From Modestobacter sp. Leaf380 (GTDB lineage Bacteria > Actinomycetota > Actinomycetes > Mycobacteriales > Geodermatophilaceae), in contig NZ_LMQC01000001.1 in NCBI RefSeq assembly GCF_001424485.1, positions 67,755 through 131,754 on the forward strand: a DNA stretch of 64,000 nt. Reading direction: 5' to 3'. The notes beneath the pieces were generated by a model. It saw only the letters and a list, made by a program, of their open reading frames with translations. It searched no databases and was not told the origin of the DNA. The position numbers and the translations under genes were made by a program. Position 1 is the first letter of the stretch; every line of letters starts with the position of its first letter. Shown piece by piece: positions 59,777 through 64,000 of this stretch.

Positions 59777-62514
59777 CCAGCCCGTCCCACTCCGTGGGAC
59801 GGGACCGTCCGCACCGTGGGACGGTCGAGGACCGTCGGGTCGAAGGCGTCGATGACGCCGGGCAGGTCGGCGGCCTCCGTGGGGCGGGCCAGCAGGAAGC
59901 CCTGCACGAAACGGCAGCCCAGGTCGACCAGCGCGGCCAGCTCCCCCGGGGTCTCCACGCCCTCGGCCACGACGTCGATGGACAGCCGCCGGCCCAGCTC
60001 GATGACGCTCTGCACCACGGCTGCGCCGCGCTCGTCGGTCTCGATCCCGGCCAGGAACTCCCGGTCCATCTTCAGCACGTCCACCGGCAGCCGGGCCAGG
60101 TAGGCGAAGGAGGAGTAGCCCCGGCCGAAGTCGTCCAGGGAGACGACGCAACCCAGGTCGTGCAGGGTCTGCAGGTCGCTGCCCAGCCGGTCCTGCTCGC
60201 TCATCAGCACCGACTCGGTCACCTCCAGCATCAGCCGGTGCGCCGGCAGACCGGAGGCGGCGAGCGCGGCGGCCACGTCGGGCACCAGGCAGCCGGCCTG
60301 CAGGTGACGCACGCTGATGTTCACGCCCAGCTGCAGGTCCCGGCCCGCCGCCAGCCAGCCGGCCACCTCGGTGCAGGCCCGGCCCAGCACCCAACGCTGC
60401 AGCGGGACGATCAGGCCGTCGTCCTCGGCGAGTGGGACGAACTCGTCGGGGCCGACCTCACCGAGGTCGGGGTGGTCCCAGCGGACCAGTGCCTCCAGCC
60501 CCAGCACCCGCCGCTCCGCCAGGCCCACGACGGGCTGGTAGACCACCCGCAGCTGGTCCCCGGCCAGCGCCGCGGGCAGGTCGTGGGCCAGCCGGGTCCG
60601 CCGCGTGGTGGCCGCGTCGGCGGCGTCGCCGTGGCTGCGCACCCGGCCCTTGCCGGCCGCCTTGGCCGCCCGCAGGGCCAGGTCGGCCTGGCGCAGCGTG
60701 GTGGCGACGTCGTCCTGGGGGCGCAGCTCGGTGACCCCGATGCTGCCGGCGACGGCGAAGACCGGGCCGTCGTGCGCGCCGTCGGGCCCGGTCGCCTGGT
60801 GGTCGCGGTCCAGCCCGGCCACGACCCGGCGGGCCAGCGCCGCGGCGTCCTCGAGCCCGGACCGCACCAGGACGGCGAACTCGTCGCCGCCCAGCCGGGC
60901 CACCAGATCCGGCTCCCGGACCAGGTCGCGGAGCCGGTCGGCGACCTCGACCAGCAGCAGGTCGCCGGCCTCGTGGCCGGCGACGTCGTTGACGGCCTTG
61001 AAGCCGTCCAGGTCCAGCAGCAGCAGGCTGGCGACCTCGCCGTCCCCGGTGCGGGCCCGGGCGGCGGTGAGCGCGGCGGTCAGCCGGGCGCGGTTGGGCA
61101 GCCCGGTCAGGTAGTCGGTGAAGGCCATCCGCTCGAGCTCGCGCTCGGCGTCCCGGCGGGCGGTGACGTCGCGCAGGTGCAGCACCCTGCCCTGCCCGGT
61201 GTCCCCGCCCAGGGCCCCGCCGCCGACGCTCTCGACCTCCCGCCACTCCCCCGCCCGGGTGCGCAGCCGGAAGCCCTGCCCGCCACCGGGCGTGGCCACC
61301 GCGGCACGGACGGCGGCGGCGTCGGCCGGGTGCACCACGTCGGTCAGCCGGCGGCCGGCCAGTTCGCGCGGGGTCCAGCCCAGCCGCGGGCGGACGCTCT
61401 CGGAGACCCAGCCCATCCGGCCGGCGTCGTCGAGGACGACGGTGACGTCGTCGGTGTCCAGGACCAGGGAGCGGAACCAGGACTCGGTGCGGGCCAGGCG
61501 CCGGGTCAGCCGGGCGCCGTCCACGGCCCAGAGCAGGCTGCGCGCCAGGGTCAGGACGAGCAGGAGCGAGGCGGCCACCGCCTCCAGCCCCGAGACCGGC
61601 CGCCCGACGGCGACCCCGCAGACCAGCAGGACGCCGACCCCCGAGGCGGCGCAGTAGCTGAACACGACGCCGGCCAGCGGCAGCTGGGTCTGCACCGAGG
61701 CCTCGGGGGTGCCGCTGTCGGCGGCCGCGGCGAGCAGCCCGGCGGCCAGCATCACCGACCAGGCCACCACCGTGACCAGGTCGAGCACCCGCAGCCCCAG
61801 GGCGACCGCGATCGCCCCGCTCACCGCGACGACGCCGAGCGCGAGCCAGGCGGTCATCAGCCAGGCGGCCGCGGCCCGGCGGCGCGCGGGCGCGGTGGCG
61901 AAGGTGAGCAGGCCGACGGCACACAGCAACGCCCCGACGGCCGGGTAGCCGACCGAGACGAGGGTGTCGACGTCGGCCACCGACCCGGCCAGCGCGTCGT
62001 GGACGACGACCTCGCCCAGCACCGCCACGGCCACCAGCACGACGGCTGCGTCCAGCCACACGCGGGAGTCCGCGGACCGAGGTCCACCGCCCTCGACCAG
62101 GCGGGCACAGGCCAGCAGCGCGCAGGGGACGGCCAGCAGCAGCGGCAGGTCCTGCACCCCGGCGGAGGTGGTGTTCACCCCGACGCCCCGGACGGCGCTG
62201 AGGGTCTGACCCAGCGAGATGAGCGCGCAGGCGGCCGCGAACGCCGTCCAGGGGCGGCCGTCGGCGCCCCGGGCGCGGGCGCCGCGGACGAGGACGACGG
62301 CGGTCGCGCCGCTGAGGACGGCCAGCACGGCCGGACCGGTGCGCAGTCCGGTGCCGGCGCCCAGCAGGGCGTCCAGCCCGGACAGCAGCAGGGCGCCGGC
62401 GATGACGGTCAGCAGGCCGCGGGTCTCCCGGACGGTGCGTGCGGCCGGGTGCGCCCCGGGCCGGGAGCCGCCGTCGCGGCGGTCGCGCAGCGGGAGCGGG
62501 ACCTCGGTGAGCAC
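59773..62514 (-). CDS. Membrane GGDEF-EAL cyclic di-GMP enzyme with PAS domain
   Basis: A 913-residue bifunctional c-di-GMP protein. About eight to ten transmembrane helices (residues 32-335), a PAS-like domain (about 345-450: VVLDDAGRMGWVSESVRPR), GGDEF (ARLGGDEFAVLV, 542-546) with an intact RxxD inhibitory site (REPD, 533-536), and EAL (LGLEALVRWDHP, 674-676). The EAL metal and base residues are present: NISVRHL, LEVTES, SLDDFGRGYSS, VVAEGVET. It should be able to make and break c-di-GMP. GTG 62514, two bases after the preceding gene. Inputs unknown. Confidence 0.9.
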   Translation of the reverse strand: MLTEVPLPLRDRRDGGSRPGAHPAARTVRETRGLLTVIAGALLLSGLDALLGAGTGLRTGPAVLAVLSGATAVVLVRGARARGADGRPWTAFAAACALISLGQTLSAVRGVGVNTTSAGVQDLPLLLAVPCALLACARLVEGGGPRSADSRVWLDAAVVLVAVAVLGEVVVHDALAGSVADVDTLVSVGYPAVGALLCAVGLLTFATAPARRRAAAAWLMTAWLALGVVAVSGAIAVALGLRVLDLVTVVAWSVMLAAGLLAAAADSGTPEASVQTQLPLAGVVFSYCAASGVGVLLVCGVAVGRPVSGLEAVAASLLLVLTLARSLLWAVDGARLTRRLARTESWFRSLVLDTDDVTVVLDDAGRMGWVSESVRPRLGWTPRELAGRRLTDVVHPADAAAVRAAVATPGGGQGFRLRTRAGEWREVESVGGGALGGDTGQGRVLHLRDVTARRDAERELERMAFTDYLTGLPNRARLTAALTAARARTGDGEVASLLLLDLDGFKAVNDVAGHEAGDLLLVEVADRLRDLVREPDLVARLGGDEFAVLVRSGLEDAAALARRVVAGLDRDHQATGPDGAHDGPVFAVAGSIGVTELRPQDDVATTLRQADLALRAAKAAGKGRVRSHGDAADAATTRRTRLAHDLPAALAGDQLRVVYQPVVGLAERRVLGLEALVRWDHPDLGEVGPDEFVPLAEDDGLIVPLQRWVLGRACTEVAGWLAAGRDLQLGVNISVRHLQAGCLVPDVAAALAASGLPAHRLMLEVTESVLMSEQDRLGSDLQTLHDLGCVVSLDDFGRGYSSFAYLARLPVDVLKMDREFLAGIETDERGAAVVQSVIELGRRLSIDVVAEGVETPGELAALVDLGCRFVQGFLLARPTEAADLPGVIDAFDPTVLDRPTVRTVPSHGVGRAG
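59781..59803. repeat. Perfect inverted repeat near the 3' end of the GGDEF-EAL gene
   Basis: CCCGTCCCAC, TCC loop, GTGGGACGGG (10-bp arms). It lies inside the coding end and just upstream of the ilvB -35, so it may terminate the GGDEF-EAL message or bind a regulator of ilvBNC. Confidence 0.55.
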
Positions 62515-62516
62515 GG

Positions 62517-64000
62517 TCAGACCCGGCCGACCAGCCCGGGCCACAGCATCCCCGCCGTGCCGTCGACGAGGGCGACGAAGCGGGGCAGGGACAGCGGGCG
62601 GGACAGCAGGAAGCCCTGCGCGAAGCCGCAGCCCATGCTGCGCAGCACGGCCAGCTGGCTGGGCGTCTCCACGCCCTCGGCGACGACGTCGATGCCCAGG
62701 GCGCCACCGATGCCGATGACCGACTCGCACAGCGCGCGGGTCTGGGCGTCCTTGTCGATGCGGGCCAGGAAGGTGCGGTCCAGCTTGATGATGTCGACGG
62801 GCAGCCGGGTCAGGTGGGCCAGCGAGGAGTAGCCGGAGCCGAAGTCGTCCAGGGCGACGTGCACGCCCATCAGGCGCAGCGCCGCGAAGTCGGTCTCCAC
62901 GTGCGGGCCGTCGGCGAGCACGGTGGACTCGGTGATCTCGATGACCAGCCGCTCGGGCTGCAGGCCGCTGGCCTTGAGCGCGTGCGAGACGTCGCCGACC
63001 AGCGTCCCGCTGGCCACGTGGACGGCCGAGACGTTGATGCCCAGCCGCAGCGGCTCCCCGTGCACCGGCAGCGCCGCGGCAGCCGTGGTCGCCTCGACCA
63101 GGACCCAGCGCTGCAGGTCCCCGATCAGCCCGGCGCGCTCGGCGATCGGGATGAACTCCTCGGGCTCGAGCTCCCCGAAGGACGGGTGCCGCCAGCGCAG
63201 CAGGGCCTCCACGCCGGTGACCCGCTGGTCCGACAGCGACACGATCGGCTGCCAGGCCAACGCCAGCTCACCGCGGGCGCGGGCCCCGACGAGGTCCCCG
63301 CGCAGGCGCTCCCGACGGTCCCGGGCAGCCCCCAGCGCAGGCTCGTAACGGCGCACGGTGCCCGGCCCGGCGGCGCGGGCGGCGAGCACGGCCAGCTCGG
63401 CGCGGTCGGTGACCACGCCCGCGGACAGCCCGGCGACGAGCGGGACCAGACCGACCGCCGCGGTCAGGTCGACCAGGCCGAGCTCGGTGGTGATCGGCTG
63501 CTCCACCACCGACAGGCAGCGGGCGGCGACCAGGTCGGGCTCGCCGTCGACACCGTGGGCCAGCACGGCGAAGAGCTCCGGGCCGACCCGGGCGACCTGG
63601 TCGTCGCCACGGACGGTGGCCCGCAGGCGTCGACCGACCTCGATGAGGGAGACGTCGACGACGTCACGGCCCACGTTCTCGCGGGCCTCGTTGAGGCCCT
63701 CGACCTCGAAGAGCAGCAGCGCGACGGCCGGTGTCTCCCCCGCCTCCGCGAGCTCGTCACCGAGCACGCGCAGGTGCGCGGCCCGGTTGGGCAGGCCGGT
63801 GACCGGGTCGGTGAAGGCCAGCGAGCGCAGCTCGTCCTCGGTGTCGGACCGCACGGTGACGTCGCGGCAGTGCAGCACCAGCGCGCGGACGTCGAGGTCG
63901 CGCCGCAGGTCGGTGACACCGGCCTCGAGCACCCGCCAGGTGCCGTCGGCGGCGGGCAGCCGGAAGCTGCGCAGACCGGAGAGCGTGCCCTCCTCGACGG
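62517..64000 (-). CDS. GGDEF(degenerate)-EAL protein, 5' end outside the window
   Basis: The C-terminal 494 codons of a larger protein; the frame runs off the right edge. Visible: the end of a PAS-like domain (LSGLRSFRLPAADGTWRVLE), a degenerate diguanylate cyclase domain in which GGDEF is GPELF (ARVGPELFAVLA) although the RxxD site (RGDD) five residues upstream remains, and an EAL domain with GVEALLRWRHP, INVSAVHV, IEITES, ALDDFGSGYSSLAHL and VVAEGVETP intact. Prediction: phosphodiesterase with a sensing, non-catalytic GGDEF. Two bases upstream of, and transcribed with, the second GGDEF-EAL gene. Confidence 0.88.
   Translation of the reverse strand, partial: VEEGTLSGLRSFRLPAADGTWRVLEAGVTDLRRDLDVRALVLHCRDVTVRSDTEDELRSLAFTDPVTGLPNRAAHLRVLGDELAEAGETPAVALLLFEVEGLNEARENVGRDVVDVSLIEVGRRLRATVRGDDQVARVGPELFAVLAHGVDGEPDLVAARCLSVVEQPITTELGLVDLTAAVGLVPLVAGLSAGVVTDRAELAVLAARAAGPGTVRRYEPALGAARDRRERLRGDLVGARARGELALAWQPIVSLSDQRVTGVEALLRWRHPSFGELEPEEFIPIAERAGLIGDLQRWVLVEATTAAAALPVHGEPLRLGINVSAVHVASGTLVGDVSHALKASGLQPERLVIEITESTVLADGPHVETDFAALRLMGVHVALDDFGSGYSSLAHLTRLPVDIIKLDRTFLARIDKDAQTRALCESVIGIGGALGIDVVAEGVETPSQLAVLRSMGCGFAQGFLLSRPLSLPRFVALVDGTAGMLWPGLVGRV

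Noticed and set aside
57086-62832. Two plus-strand frames above 1,000 codons opposite ilvBN and the GGDEF-EAL gene
   Set aside because: Both lie on real genes with intact motifs and translate to compositionally biased sequence.

Overview
The window is a very GC-rich (above 70% by eye) actinobacterial chromosome segment with almost no non-coding DNA, many GTG starts and many 1-4 base stop/start overlaps. Gene content and order follow the conserved actinobacterial core. From memory, the same block in Mycobacterium tuberculosis runs from about Rv2921c (ftsY) to Rv3003c (ilvB). Protein style (QYG/proline-rich membrane proteins, GGDEF-EAL pairs, an F420 gene) fits a Geodermatophilales-like genus such as Blastococcus, Modestobacter or Geodermatophilus. 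That placement is an inference. I see no IS element, prophage, CRISPR array or rRNA.

Layout. 1-7.3 kb: nickel/cobalt importer, ftsY, a PhoD-like phosphatase, a sugar-nucleotide-type epimerase, and an endonuclease/esterase/small-protein operon. 7.3-20 kb: the smc-acyP-mutM-rnc-rpmF-DUF177 and sepIVA-coaD-rsmD-recG-FakA-like blocks (chromosome, translation, repair and envelope housekeeping), then rpmB. 20-30 kb: TetR, a cytidylate-kinase-like protein, GNAT, thiL, an AsnC-type sensor, DUF3515, YchJ, a lipoprotein, ddl, a PLP gamma-lyase, gpsA, plsC and cofC. 30-41 kb: ppk-mutT1, copC, leuCD with a divergent IclR (NdgR-type) regulator, galTK, an SDR and a luciferase-like monooxygenase. 41-45 kb: tRNA-Gln, tRNA-Glu, a CPBP protease, gltX and an FAH-family enzyme. 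45-60 kb: cimA, leuB, a 1,200-residue secreted subtilase, serA, three small membrane proteins, ilvC-ilvN-ilvB. 60-64 kb: two GGDEF-EAL proteins, the second cut by the window edge.

The strongest theme is branched-chain amino acid synthesis. cimA, leuCD, leuB, ilvBN and ilvC together give most of a threonine-independent isoleucine route plus the shared leucine and valine steps (ilvD, ilvE and leuA are not here). Two of these units, cimA and ilvB, are preceded by the same regulatory design. Each has a promoter placing the start of transcription at or within a few bases of the start codon of a tiny leader peptide: MHTAGTIIT for cimA and MLRSGIPTLLVLID for ilvB. The stop codon runs straight into a GC stem, which is followed by an intrinsic terminator with six T's. 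This looks like translation-coupled attenuation matched to Ile for cimA and to Leu/Val/Ile for ilvB. A perfect palindrome between leuC and the IclR gene adds transcriptional control.

Second theme: many operon-leading genes have a TANNNT -10 element exactly 6 or 8 bases before their start codon (NiCoT, smc, tetR, ddl, galT, FAH, leuB, serA), which predicts leaderless mRNAs. Ordinary operon ends carry long, near-perfect, tight-loop hairpins without T tracts. Only the two attenuators have T tracts.
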